From Algoriphagus sp. NG3 (GTDB lineage Bacteria; Bacteroidota; Bacteroidia; Cytophagales; Cyclobacteriaceae), in contig NZ_CP139421.1 in assembly GCF_034119865.1 (NCBI RefSeq), positions 434,001 through 498,000 on the forward strand: 64,000 nucleotides of DNA, written 5' to 3'. Shown here piece after piece: positions 18,081 through 25,866 of this stretch. Made by a program: the position numbers and the translations under genes. A model generated the notes under the pieces. That model was given only the letters and a program-made list of their open reading frames with translations. It ran no database searches and had not been told where the DNA came from. The first letter of the stretch is position 1, and each line of letters starts with the position of its first letter.

Positions 18081-18737
18081 ATGAACCAAAGTAAAATTCA
18101 ACGGATCATAGATTCGGGAGTAGATTTTAATATAGAGGAGATACTTTCTAAAGCCTGGGAAATGTTCAAATCCCAGGCTTTATTCCATATAGGTTTTATG
18201 GCGATGATAGCTGCTATACAGGTTTGTTTCACGCTTTATCTGAAAGATATTACTTTTCTATATACTATTTTTTTGGCGCCTCCATTAGTCTGTGGGTTTT
18301 ATTTGGTGGCAAACCGCCAAAACCAAGGGGAGTCCGTAGATTTTCAGAATTACTTCGATGCATTTAAGTATTGGTGGAATCTCGTCTCTACGAATCTTAT
18401 AAGTTCCGTTTTTGTCATTTTGGGCCTTATCCTATTTATTATTCCAGGAATATACCTAGCAGTTGGATACATGTTTAGCCTCTTATTTGTGATTTATGGA
18501 GGGTTTGATTTTTGGACTTCCATGGAGCTGAGTAGGAGACTTGTGCATACCAACTGGCTGAAATTCTTTCTGTTTGGCTTGACCTTACTGGCACTGAATA
18601 TCGCAGGATTTCTATTTCTGATGGTAGGATTGTTAGTTTCTGTACCGATGACCTATCTGGCGGTTTATATCCTTTTCGAGGAACTGACCATAGATGCGGT
18701 GGAAGAAGAGCCTAAGAATACTGCTATTCATGGGTAA
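18081..18737 (+). CDS. integral membrane protein of unknown function
   Basis: 218 residues. A cytoplasmic N-terminal helix (FNIEEILSKAWEMFKSQ) is followed by five to six hydrophobic segments from about residue 35 to 205. The layout resembles proteins sometimes named glycerophosphodiester phosphodiesterase-like or, wrongly, beta-carotene monooxygenase in Bacteroidota genomes; no enzyme motif is present. Its 3' end overlaps the end of the opposing plsC gene by 14 bp, so the two are convergent. Confidence 0.75.
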   Translation: MNQSKIQRIIDSGVDFNIEEILSKAWEMFKSQALFHIGFMAMIAAIQVCFTLYLKDITFLYTIFLAPPLVCGFYLVANRQNQGESVDFQNYFDAFKYWWNLVSTNLISSVFVILGLILFIIPGIYLAVGYMFSLLFVIYGGFDFWTSMELSRRLVHTNWLKFFLFGLTLLALNIAGFLFLMVGLLVSVPMTYLAVYILFEELTIDAVEEEPKNTAIHG

Positions 18738-19446
18738 GAATCATAGCCTCTAGTCTTGATCGGCATTTTTCCGCAAGATCTTCCACTGATGTTGCCGCAG
18801 TAGGAATAATGGGGTTGGAATAGTAGATTTTGATCCTTCCAGGACTGATCAGAAGTGAACCTTTTTTCATGCTTTTATCTGCTCCTATGAAGGCAATAGG
18901 AACAATTGGGATCCCTGTCTCTATAGCCAGCCTGAAAGCCCCCAATTTGAATGGCAGTAAGGGGGCATCGCTGTCATTCCTTGTTCCCTCAGGAGCCACT
19001 ACGGCAGAGATCCCTTGATGGAGGAAAGTCACCAACCGATCAATACTTTTTCTTCTGGATGCGGCATCTGTTCTATCCACCCAGATGGCTACTTTGCCTA
19101 CTACCCAGCCAAAGAACGGGATCTGGGACAATTCCTTCTTTCCCAATGCCCGCACTTGCTGCGGTATGGCAAGGGGAATGATAGCAGCATCCAAAAAAGA
19201 GCGATGGTTGAAAATATAGATGTATGGCTGTGTGCGATCAATAGTTTCACGCCCGTGAAATTCATACCGTATTCCTGACCCGAAAGACCAGATTCTTGCC
19301 CAGATACGGATAAACAGAAAGGAGATATTTCCTCCTGCAGGGCTTATGCTTACCGGGATGACAATGAAAATCCCCAGGATCAGAAGCAGAACAAAGAATA
19401 AAACAATGGAATAAACGGTGAATAGGACATGGATGATTTTCATCAT
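18724..19446 (-). CDS. plsC: 1-acyl-sn-glycerol-3-phosphate acyltransferase (PlsC family)
   Basis: 240 residues. A membrane segment spans about 6-33. The acyltransferase motif NHRSFLDA gives the catalytic His81 and Asp86, and a second block reads APEGTRND, typical for the PlsC/LPLAT family. It transfers an acyl chain to lysophosphatidic acid at the inner membrane, although related LPLAT members use other acceptors. It stands alone on the minus strand, convergent with the preceding membrane-protein gene. Confidence 0.87.
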   Translation of the reverse strand: MMKIIHVLFTVYSIVLFFVLLLILGIFIVIPVSISPAGGNISFLFIRIWARIWSFGSGIRYEFHGRETIDRTQPYIYIFNHRSFLDAAIIPLAIPQQVRALGKKELSQIPFFGWVVGKVAIWVDRTDAASRRKSIDRLVTFLHQGISAVVAPEGTRNDSDAPLLPFKLGAFRLAIETGIPIVPIAFIGADKSMKKGSLLISPGRIKIYYSNPIIPTAATSVEDLAEKCRSRLEAMILTHE

Positions 19447-19500
19447 TCAGATAAATTGGTAATTTTGGGTGTAAATATAATCTTCACTCTTTGCTTGCAG

Positions 19501-19532
19501 GAGCCTCCGAGCGTTCGGGGGCTCTGTTTTTT
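19501..19532 (+). terminator. orphan intrinsic terminator upstream of the his leader
   Basis: GAGCCTCCGA pairs with TTCGGGGGCTC around a short loop, followed by TGTTTTTT. On the plus strand no gene ends nearby: plsC reads away from it and the last plus-strand gene ended at 18737. It may stop a long 3' read-through running antisense to plsC, end a small RNA, or shield the leader promoter. Confidence 0.7.
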
Positions 19533-19620
19533 AACATAACGAATTTATCATAATGAGTATAGATAAATACACGGAGAGCAAAAAAGTTGATATTGCAAAT
19601 ACATTGCTTAAATTAGCTCC

Positions 19621-19674
19621 ATGAATCCTACACCAAGAACTTTCGTGCATCATTCTTATCACCATTCTCAATGA
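19621..19674 (+). CDS. histidine-rich leader peptide (17 codons)
   Basis: ATG at 19621 to TGA at 19672-19674 encodes MNPTPRTFVHHSYHHSQ. Four of seventeen codons are histidine, in two adjacent pairs at 19648-19653 and 19660-19665. It lies directly before a mutually exclusive hairpin set and, further on, four histidine-biosynthesis genes. This is the pattern of the hisL leader peptide of enteric bacteria. It has a plain ATG but no strong Shine-Dalgarno sequence, which is normal for this phylum. No matching family was looked up. Confidence 0.8.
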   Translation: MNPTPRTFVHHSYHHSQ

Positions 19675-19746
19675 AGGGATAGGATGACTATGCGTTTTTG
19701 GTAAAAAATAGATAGAGGCCTATTCCCAGCGGAATGGGCTTTTTTT
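19652..19746 (+). promoter_or_regulatory. his attenuator (1:2, 2:3 and 3:4 hairpins)
   Basis: Segment 1 (ATTCTTATC, 19652-19660, over the His codons) can pair with GATAGGAT (19678-19685). Segment 2 (GGGATAGG, 19676-19683, just past the leader stop) can pair over 8 bp with segment 3 (CCTATTCC, 19719-19726). Segment 3 is also the left arm of the terminator. A ribosome stalled at His codons would cover segment 1 and free segment 2 to form the antiterminator; a ribosome reaching the stop codon would cover segment 2 and let the terminator form. The pairings are read by eye. Confidence 0.75.
19718..19746 (+). terminator. attenuator terminator of the his leader
   Basis: GCCTATTCC (19718-19726) pairs with GGAATGGGC (19731-19739) over 9 bp with one G-U, loop CAGC, followed by seven T residues (19740-19746). 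Confidence 0.85.
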
Positions 19747-19758
19747 GTTTCTAATGCT

Positions 19759-19782
19759 ATGCTGCTTCTCCAGAAGCAGCAT
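19759..19782. repeat. perfect 11-bp hairpin after the attenuator
   Basis: ATGCTGCTTCT and AGAAGCAGCAT form 11 perfect base pairs around a two-base centre. There is no T tract, so it is not a terminator. It lies in the leader transcript, 12 bases after the attenuator T tract. Confidence 0.6.
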
Positions 19783-19788
19783 GATTTT

Positions 19789-19872
19789 CGTCACTGCGAG
19801 ACGAGGAACGAGACGCGGCAGTCCCTGTGTTAAAAAAGGGATTGCTTCGCTCCTTCGTCACTCGCAATGACG
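19789..19872. repeat. 84-bp palindromic element, CGTCACTGCGAG family
   Basis: Outer arms CGTCACTGCGAG (19789-19800) and CTCGCAATGACG (19861-19872) match at 11 of 12 positions; inner arms GCAGTCCC and GGGATTGC also pair. A partial copy (GGGATTGCTTCG...CTCGCAATGACG) lies at about 20702-20733, flanking phhA on its other side. Similar TTGCGAGG/AATGACG repeats are common in many bacterial genomes. Confidence 0.7.
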
Positions 19873-19911
19873 ATAAAGAGTAATTAAAAGTACAGAATAT
19901 ACCCAAATACT

Positions 19912-20694
19912 ATGAACATGAATTCGAAACCGAAAAACTGGGTCTTTAGCGATCCGAGATTACAGAAACTCAGGCAGGAATACGAAGCCTACACTGCTGA
20001 GGACTTTAACGTCTGGAAGATCCTCTTTGAGCGGCAGATGCCCAATCTACCCACAGCAGCTTCCAAAGCTTACCTGGAAGGCGTGGAGATTGTGGGGTTT
20101 ACCTCTGATCGTATTGCCAACTTTGAAGAGCTGAACCGGATTCTTGCAAAAACCACCGGCTGGGAAGTGCATGTGGTGCCGGGGCTGATTGACGATGATT
20201 TGTTTTTTGGCTTATTGAACAACCGAAGATTTCCTTCCTCTACTTGGCTGCGAAAAATGGAGCAGTTGGATTACCTGGAAGAGCCGGATATGTTCCATGA
20301 TGCTTTTGCCCATATGCCGCTGCTGACAAATCAGCCTTATGTGGACTTCCTGGAAAAGCTTTCGGGAATTGCCCTGAAGCATATCGATAATCCCTATGCG
20401 ATCCAGCTTTTGAGCAGGATTTATTGGTTTACCATTGAGTTTGGCTTAATAAAAGAGGATGGAGCGCTAAAAATATACGGTGCGGGCATCCTAAGTTCAG
20501 CTGGAGAGACTAAATTCAGCCTTTCAAATGAGCCCAAGCATTACGATTACGATGTACGGAGGATTTTGAACCAGGAATACTGGAAGGATCGCTTTCAGGA
20601 TAAATACTTTGTGATCGAGAGTTATGAGCAGCTTTACGAGTCGCTTCCGGAGATAGAGGAAGTGCTGGAGGAGATGTTGGTAAGCAAATATTAA
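19912..20694 (+). CDS. phhA: phenylalanine 4-monooxygenase
   Basis: 260 residues, the size of bacterial phenylalanine hydroxylases. The mononuclear iron ligands are His129, His134 (FHDAFAHMP) and Glu176 (YWFTIEFGL). It converts phenylalanine to tyrosine with tetrahydrobiopterin and oxygen. The N-terminal regulatory ACT domain of animal enzymes is absent. It sits between the histidine attenuator and hisH, an unexpected place, and may be the first gene of the attenuated transcript. Two ATGs at 19912 and 19918 are possible starts. Confidence 0.93.
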   Translation: MNMNSKPKNWVFSDPRLQKLRQEYEAYTAEDFNVWKILFERQMPNLPTAASKAYLEGVEIVGFTSDRIANFEELNRILAKTTGWEVHVVPGLIDDDLFFGLLNNRRFPSSTWLRKMEQLDYLEEPDMFHDAFAHMPLLTNQPYVDFLEKLSGIALKHIDNPYAIQLLSRIYWFTIEFGLIKEDGALKIYGAGILSSAGETKFSLSNEPKHYDYDVRRILNQEYWKDRFQDKYFVIESYEQLYESLPEIEEVLEEMLVSKY

Positions 20695-20701
20695 ATAAAA
20701 T

Positions 20702-20815
20702 GGGATTGCTTCGTCGTGCCTCCTCGCAATGACGTCGCTTAGATTAAATATATGTGGGATGACGGATGACCGATGCCGGGTGCTTGCATCGGAGATCGGA
20801 CATCAAACACCCGAC
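20702..20815. repeat. small dispersed repeats between phhA and hisH
   Basis: This spacer holds a partial CGTCATTGCGAG-type repeat (about 20702-20733) and then a second palindromic stretch with GATGACCGATGCCGGGTG and GCATCGGAGATCGGACATC (about 20757-20812). Wording of the second kind (GGTGACCGATGCTGGGTG) recurs at about 47756-47774 after the aconitase gene. An in-frame upstream start for hisH at 20729 would run through these repeats and is not credible. Confidence 0.5.
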
Positions 20816-20821
20816 AACACC

Positions 20822-21418
20822 ATGAAAATAGCAGTAATAAAATATAACTCAGGCAATGTACAATCGGTACTCTATGCCTTGGAAAGGCTAGGGGCAGAAG
20901 CCACACTCACGGATGATCCGGAACAGATCAGAACAGCTGACAAGGTTGTGTTCCCCGGGCAGGGAGAGGCAAGCACAGCGATGAGATACCTGAAAGAACG
21001 GAAACTGGATGGGCTGATCAAAGACTTGAAGCAGCCGTTTTTGGGCGTGTGCCTAGGGCTACAGTTGCTTTGTGAGCATTCTGAAGAAAAAGATACGGAG
21101 TGTTTGGGGATCTTTCCGGTGAAAGTGAAGCGCTTTGTGCCGGAAAATTCCAAGGAGTTCAAAGTGCCACATGTAGGCTGGAACGAACTGGAGAATTTGG
21201 CTGATAATCCGCTTTTACAAGATTTGCCGCCAAATCCTTTTGTGTATTATGTGCATAGCTTCTATGCGGAATTGAGTGAATACACCATTGCCCAGACGCA
21301 CTACATCCACGATTTCTCGGGCATTCTTCGTCGGGATAACTATTATGCTATCCAGGCTCATCCGGAGAAAAGTGGACTGGTAGGAGAGAAGTTGTTAAGC
21401 AATTTCCTCAGTATTTAA
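20822..21418 (+). CDS. hisH: imidazole glycerol phosphate synthase, glutaminase subunit HisH
   Basis: 198 residues from the ATG at 20822, which gives the family start MKIAVIKYNSGNVQSV. The class I amidotransferase triad is Cys77 (GVCLGLQ), His180 and Glu182 (HPEKS). HisH supplies ammonia to HisF for imidazole glycerol phosphate formation. It is followed by hisA, hisF and hisIE in the usual order, but hisG, hisD, hisC and hisB, normally in front in related operons, are missing from this window. Confidence 0.96.
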   Translation: MKIAVIKYNSGNVQSVLYALERLGAEATLTDDPEQIRTADKVVFPGQGEASTAMRYLKERKLDGLIKDLKQPFLGVCLGLQLLCEHSEEKDTECLGIFPVKVKRFVPENSKEFKVPHVGWNELENLADNPLLQDLPPNPFVYYVHSFYAELSEYTIAQTHYIHDFSGILRRDNYYAIQAHPEKSGLVGEKLLSNFLSI

Positions 21419-21563
21419 AACCAATTAATTACGGTATACGAAGTGCGATTTACGAGGTCTTCGCTAGTTATTGGCCTTTTGAGCCGATTCCACCTTACAA
21501 CTTTGCCACTTTCCAACTCAATTTTCCAATTTTCCAATTTTAAAATCTTCCAATCCAATAAAA
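21419..21563. other. pyrimidine-rich spacer between hisH and hisA
   Basis: 145 bp, rich in short TTCCAA/TTTTCCAATTTT words repeated several times (21505-21557). Related CTTTCCAAC and TTTTCCAAT words recur in the hisA-hisF spacer (22309-22390). No gene or clear hairpin is visible. Confidence 0.4.
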
Positions 21564-22280
21564 ATGCAAATCATCCCAGCAATCGACCTCATCGGAGGGA
21601 AATGTGTCCGGCTCAGTCAGGGCGATTACAGCAGCAAAAAAGAATACCATGACGACCCTTTGGAAATGGCCAAGCGTTTTGAAGGCGCAGGAATAACACG
21701 ACTGCATTTAGTGGATCTGGATGGAGCCAAAGCCAAGAAAATTGTGAATTCTGATGTGTTGCAAAGGATCAGTTCCGGCACTAATCTTCGGGTTGATTTT
21801 GGGGGAGGTATTCAGTCAGATGAGGAAATAGAAAAGGCTTTTGAACTGGGAGCAAAGCAAGTGACCGGGGGAAGTATAGCGGTAAAAAATGCTACTTTGT
21901 TCCAAGCTTGGATCAAGAAATATGGATCAGAAAAGATCATCTTAGGAGCAGATGCGAAAGACAGGAAGATTGCTGTTGGGGGTTGGGAGGAGACTACCTC
22001 GGTGGATTTGATTCCTTTTATCCAAGACTATGTAGCCCAAGGCATCAGCTATGTAATCTGTACCGATGTGGCTAAAGACGGCTTGCTTCAAGGGCCTTCG
22101 GTGGATTTGTACCAGGATATTTTTCAGGAAATCCCAGGAGTGAAATTGATCGCAAGTGGAGGTGTTTCTTCCGTGAAAGATCTCGAAGAACTGGAAAAAA
22201 TCGGTGTGTATGGGACGATAGTGGGCAAGGCTTATTATGAGGGGAGAGTGACGCTGGAGGAATTGGCAGCGTTTGTCTGA
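21564..22280 (+). CDS. hisA: ProFAR isomerase HisA
   Basis: 238 residues, one (beta/alpha)8 barrel. The catalytic acids are Asp8 (IPAIDLIGG) and Asp130 (LGADAKD); the second phosphate-binding loop reads IASGGVSS. It isomerises phosphoribosylformimino-AICAR ribotide (ProFAR) to PRFAR. The gap to hisH is 145 bp and that to hisF 171 bp, unusually wide for a his operon and filled with simple repeats, but no terminator interrupts the series. Confidence 0.96.
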   Translation: MQIIPAIDLIGGKCVRLSQGDYSSKKEYHDDPLEMAKRFEGAGITRLHLVDLDGAKAKKIVNSDVLQRISSGTNLRVDFGGGIQSDEEIEKAFELGAKQVTGGSIAVKNATLFQAWIKKYGSEKIILGADAKDRKIAVGGWEETTSVDLIPFIQDYVAQGISYVICTDVAKDGLLQGPSVDLYQDIFQEIPGVKLIASGGVSSVKDLEELEKIGVYGTIVGKAYYEGRVTLEELAAFV

Positions 22281-22451
22281 TTCAGAAAGCTAAAGTCAGA
22301 AATCTCAAACTTTCCAACTTTACCACATTACAACCTAATTTTCCAATCCGCTACGGTGGACAAGTAATTTCAATCTTGCAATTTTCCAATTAATAATGAA
22401 TGAAGAACGCCGAATAATGAATAATGAAGTATATAAAGTTGAAATCAAATA
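22281..22451. other. AT-rich spacer between hisA and hisF
   Basis: 171 bp with repeated TTTCCAAC/TTTTCCAAT words like those before hisA and a short AATAATGAATGAAGAACG...GAATAATGAATAATGAAG direct repeat near 22391-22428. No gene, terminator or promoter is convincing. Confidence 0.35.
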
Positions 22452-23207
22452 ATGCTTACTAAACGAATAATCCCCTGCCTAGACATAAAAGAAGGACGCA
22501 CGGTCAAAGGTGTCAACTTCGTAGAGCTACGGGATGCAGGTGATCCGGTGGAGTTGGCAAAAATCTACTCAGACGAGGGGGCCGATGAACTGGTGTTTTT
22601 GGATATTACTGCGACAGTAGATAAGCGGAAAACCTTGGCCGAATTGGTGACGAAAGTGGCCAAGGCTATTAATATTCCATTTACAGTGGGAGGCGGGATT
22701 TCTACCATTGAAGACGTGAAAGTGCTTCTCAATGCAGGTGCAGATAAAATTTCCATTAATTCTTCAGCAGTGAAAAATCCCCAGATTATCAATGAAATGG
22801 CTGCTGAATTTGGTTCCCAATGCATTGTAGTGGCGGTAGATACTAGAAATTTGGATGGGATTGACTTCGTGCATACGCATGGGGGGAGACAAGCTACTTT
22901 GCTGAAAACCCAAGCATGGGCGCAGGAGGTATGTGACCGAGGTGCAGGAGAGATTTTATTGACCTCCATGGATCATGACGGCACTAAAGCCGGTTTTTCG
23001 AATGAGTTGCTGGCTGAGATCTCATCAGCACTCAGCATTCCGGTAATTGCTTCGGGTGGTGCCGGGACAATGGAACATTTCAAAGATGTGTTTACCTTTG
23101 GCAAAGCGGATGCTGCTTTGGCGGCAAGTATTTTCCACTTTAAGGAGATAGGAATTCCTGAGTTGAAGGGTTATTTGAGAAGTGAAGGGATAAGTGTAAG
23201 AAAATAA
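22452..23207 (+). CDS. hisF: imidazole glycerol phosphate synthase, cyclase subunit HisF
   Basis: 251 residues, full length. The catalytic aspartates are Asp11 (IPCLDIKEG) and Asp130 (VVAVDTRN). It closes the imidazole ring from PRFAR with ammonia from HisH, releasing AICAR. Homology with HisA (internal half-barrel repeats) is evident in the GGGI and ASGG phosphate loops. It is the third his gene of the cluster. Confidence 0.97.
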   Translation: MLTKRIIPCLDIKEGRTVKGVNFVELRDAGDPVELAKIYSDEGADELVFLDITATVDKRKTLAELVTKVAKAINIPFTVGGGISTIEDVKVLLNAGADKISINSSAVKNPQIINEMAAEFGSQCIVVAVDTRNLDGIDFVHTHGGRQATLLKTQAWAQEVCDRGAGEILLTSMDHDGTKAGFSNELLAEISSALSIPVIASGGAGTMEHFKDVFTFGKADAALAASIFHFKEIGIPELKGYLRSEGISVRK

Positions 23208-23327
23208 AAGAACGCTAAACACAAGTATATAGACATTAGATTTAAGACCAAGATGCTAGAGTCAAGAATCAAGAAACGGTACTGGTATCAGGCCGGAAGT
23301 CGAGGTATACTTAGAAACGATTAATCA

Positions 23328-23360
23328 AGACCTTCCAGGTTTTCAAAACCTGGAAGGTCT
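23328..23360. repeat. perfect 16-bp palindrome between hisF and hisIE
   Basis: AGACCTTCCAGGTTTT and its exact complement flank a single central base. No T tract follows on either strand, so it is not a classical terminator. It would form a very stable hairpin in the his mRNA 13 bp before the hisIE start codon. The rest of the 165-bp spacer shows nothing else. Confidence 0.75.
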
Positions 23361-23372
23361 AAAGAATAAGAC

Positions 23373-23972
23373 ATGAACATAGATTTTAAAAAAATGGATG
23401 GCTTGGTTCCGGCAATCGTACAGGATGCGGTAAGTGGTAAAGTGCTGATGCAGGGTTACATGAATGAAGAAGCTGTCGCTAAAACAAAAGAATCGGGCAT
23501 GGTGACATTTTTCAGCCGGAGTAAAAGCAGGCTTTGGACAAAGGGTGAGACTTCTGGGAATTTTATGGAGTTGGTTTCTATAGCGGTGGACTGCGATGGG
23601 GATTCGATCTTAGTGAAAGCAAATCCACGTGGTCCCGTATGTCATACTGGAGCCGATACATGCTTTGAAGAAGCAAATACTTCGAAGACAGGCTTTATAG
23701 ATCAGCTCAGAGCTATCATCAAAGACCGGAAAAACAATCCTTCAGATACTTCTTATACTGCTTCCCTTTTTGCCAAGGGCATCAATAAAGTAGCCCAAAA
23801 AGTGGGGGAAGAAGCCGTGGAGATCGTAATTGAGGCAAAGGACGATAACAAAGAGCTATTTATGGGAGAAGCGGCGGACTTGCTTTACCATTACCTGGTT
23901 TTATTGGAAGCTAAAGGATATGAGCTGGATGAGGTGATGGATGTGCTGATAGCACGGCATAAGGAAAAGTAA
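23373..23972 (+). CDS. hisIE: bifunctional phosphoribosyl-AMP cyclohydrolase / phosphoribosyl-ATP pyrophosphatase HisIE
   Basis: 199 residues, the fused form usual in Bacteroidota. The HisI domain (about 1-105) has SRSKSRLWTKGETSGN and the metal site CDGD...PVCHTGADTC. The HisE domain (about 110-199) has KKVGEEAVEIVIEAK-type helices. It carries out steps two and three of histidine synthesis. An intrinsic terminator 38 bp after the stop closes the his transcript. Confidence 0.96.
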   Translation: MNIDFKKMDGLVPAIVQDAVSGKVLMQGYMNEEAVAKTKESGMVTFFSRSKSRLWTKGETSGNFMELVSIAVDCDGDSILVKANPRGPVCHTGADTCFEEANTSKTGFIDQLRAIIKDRKNNPSDTSYTASLFAKGINKVAQKVGEEAVEIVIEAKDDNKELFMGEAADLLYHYLVLLEAKGYELDEVMDVLIARHKEK

Positions 23973-24010
23973 ATGCTTTATAGTATTGTACCAGGGTGTT
24001 AATGTTTCAG

Positions 24011-24036
24011 GGGTTGAATAAAGTCAGCCCTTTTTT
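24011..24036 (+). terminator. terminator at the end of the his cluster
   Basis: GGGTTGA (24011-24017) pairs with TCAGCCC (24024-24030) over 7 bp with one G-U, followed by six T residues. It lies 38 bp past the hisIE stop on the same strand. Confidence 0.8.
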
Positions 24037-24060
24037 ATGTCCAAGTAGAATTCCGTAACT

Positions 24061-24093
24061 TTTGTTTCATTATTACTATCGAAAATAGCTTTC
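24061..24093 (+). promoter_or_regulatory. possible Bacteroidota-type promoter of the BCCT gene
   Basis: TTTG at 24061-24064 and TAGCTTTC at 24086-24093 (close to TAnnTTTG) are 21 bp apart. The element lies after the his terminator and 60 bp before the next start codon. One mismatch makes it tentative. Confidence 0.35.
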
Positions 24094-24152
24094 AGAATCA
24101 TTCATCCTGTTTTAAAGAACGCTACATAGTTCACTGATTTGATTTTTAGCCT

Positions 24153-25754
24153 ATGAAAAACAAGTACGTAGATATCCACAATCCAGTATTTTTTCCAGCT
24201 ATCATTTTGCTGGTAGTATTTATGACAGTCACTATTGTCGTTGGAGAGCCTATGGTGGTTTTGTTCGGGACAGTGAAAAGTTTTGTGACTGACAAAGTAG
24301 GCTGGCTTTTCATATTGGCGGTGAATGCCTTTATCATTTTTTGCATCTTTCTGGGATTTAGTAAATATGGATCCGTCAGGTTGGGAGGGAAGGATGCCAC
24401 ACCTGACTTCTCTACCGGTGCCTGGTTTTCCATGCTTTTCAGTGCGGGAATGGGGATCGGGCTGCTTTTCTACGGAGTAGCAGAGCCTGTATCGCATTAT
24501 GCAAAACCTCCAGTTGCTGCCCCCTATACCATTGAAGCTGCCCAGCAGGCAATGAATTTTACTTTTTTGCATTGGGGAATCCATGCATGGGCTATATATG
24601 CTGTGGTTGCGCTTTCATTGGCCTTCTTCTCGTTCAACAGAAATTTGCCACTCACTATCCGCTCTGTCTTTTATCCTCTTCTTGGAGACAGGATACACGG
24701 GTGGATGGGAGATGTAATAGATATTTTCGCTGTCCTGGCCACGATATTTGGCTTGGCAACGTCTTTGGGAATAGGGGTACGGCAGGTGAGTGGGGGATTG
24801 TCGCATGTTTTTGGTACAGCAAATAATGTGTGGATACAAGTGGGGCTTATAGCAGGGATCACTGCCGTTGCGACTGTTTCTGTGGTTTCTGGAGTAGATA
24901 AGGGGGTGAAGGTCCTCAGTGAATGGAACGTGAGGATTGCAGGTTTACTCCTGTTATTTGTTTTGATATTCGGACCTACTCTTTTTGTATTCAAGTCTTT
25001 CATTCAGAATATGGGCATCTACATGAATGAGTTGATAGAAGTGTCCACCTGGACAGAGGCTTTTGTAAACAAAGGTTGGCAGGGAGACTGGACGGTGTTT
25101 TACTGGGCTTGGTGGATTTCCTGGTCACCTTTTGTGGGCATGTTTATCGCACGTATATCCAAAGGTAGAACCATCCGGGAATTTATATTTGGTGTGCTTC
25201 TGGCACCTAGTATTTTGACTTTCTTCTGGATGACTACTTTGGGAGGATCTGCTATTTTTCTTGACATGCAGGATACATTAGCTGGTGGAAACCATGAGTT
25301 TGCCAAGGCAATAGTCGCAGATGAATCCACTGCGCTCTTTGTCTTTTTGGAAAAATTCCCCCTTCGAATGATCGGTTCAGTGTTGGGGATTTTGTTGGTG
25401 GCGAGTTTTTTTGTGACCTCATCCGACTCAGGATCCTTGGTCATAGACAGCATTACTTCTGGCGGAAAGCTGAACACACCTACGCTGCAACGTGTGTTTT
25501 GGGCTACCACGGAAGGAGCTGTGGCAGCAGTACTGCTTATAGGGGGAGGATTGACGGCATTGCAGACAGCTACCATTTCCACAGGATTGCCATTTTTGAT
25601 TATTCTGATGATTATGTGTTATTCACTTTTGAAAGGAGTGAAGAAAGAATATGCCAGGGATAAGCAATTGACCGATGAAGTAGATCAGAAGTCCTATGCC
25701 AACAGGCTGACTAAAGTGATTATGAAACAAATCGATAAAGACAAGAAGCCATGA
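24153..25754 (+). CDS. BCCT family betaine/choline/carnitine-type transporter
   Basis: 533 residues with about 12 transmembrane segments. Family marks are FSAGMGIGLLFYGVAEP near residue 95 and the signature WAWWISWSPFVGMFIARISK near residue 320, followed by GRTIREF. BCCT carriers import trimethylammonium compounds such as glycine betaine, usually with Na+, for osmoprotection. The C-terminal tail is charged and may sense osmotic strength, as in BetP, but is shorter. The element at 25750-25866 and a universal stress protein follow. Confidence 0.93.
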   Translation: MKNKYVDIHNPVFFPAIILLVVFMTVTIVVGEPMVVLFGTVKSFVTDKVGWLFILAVNAFIIFCIFLGFSKYGSVRLGGKDATPDFSTGAWFSMLFSAGMGIGLLFYGVAEPVSHYAKPPVAAPYTIEAAQQAMNFTFLHWGIHAWAIYAVVALSLAFFSFNRNLPLTIRSVFYPLLGDRIHGWMGDVIDIFAVLATIFGLATSLGIGVRQVSGGLSHVFGTANNVWIQVGLIAGITAVATVSVVSGVDKGVKVLSEWNVRIAGLLLLFVLIFGPTLFVFKSFIQNMGIYMNELIEVSTWTEAFVNKGWQGDWTVFYWAWWISWSPFVGMFIARISKGRTIREFIFGVLLAPSILTFFWMTTLGGSAIFLDMQDTLAGGNHEFAKAIVADESTALFVFLEKFPLRMIGSVLGILLVASFFVTSSDSGSLVIDSITSGGKLNTPTLQRVFWATTEGAVAAVLLIGGGLTALQTATISTGLPFLIILMIMCYSLLKGVKKEYARDKQLTDEVDQKSYANRLTKVIMKQIDKDKKP

Positions 25755-25866
25755 AATCGAGCATGTCAAAAGCGATATTTAGGGGAATGATTATCTGTGA
25801 AGCGAGATTCTCCCGAAGAAAAATCGGGACAGGCTATCTGACCATTAAAAATCAAAATATAAACAG
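25750..25866 (+). repeat. intergenic element, copy 2
   Basis: It starts in the BCCT stop region with CATGAAATCGAGC and runs to the next ATG, as does copy 1 at 9637-9794. Shared parts are GGAATGATTAT, the core AGATTCTCCCGAA...TCGGGACAGGCTAT (25805-25837) and the tail TCAAA(A/T)TATAA. The core-to-ATG distance is 29 bp in both. This copy lacks the nested CCTGCC palindrome. Confidence 0.65.

Noticed and set aside
19501..19532. Second his attenuator
   Set aside because: There is no leader peptide frame before it and no alternative pairing partner; it is kept only as an orphan terminator.
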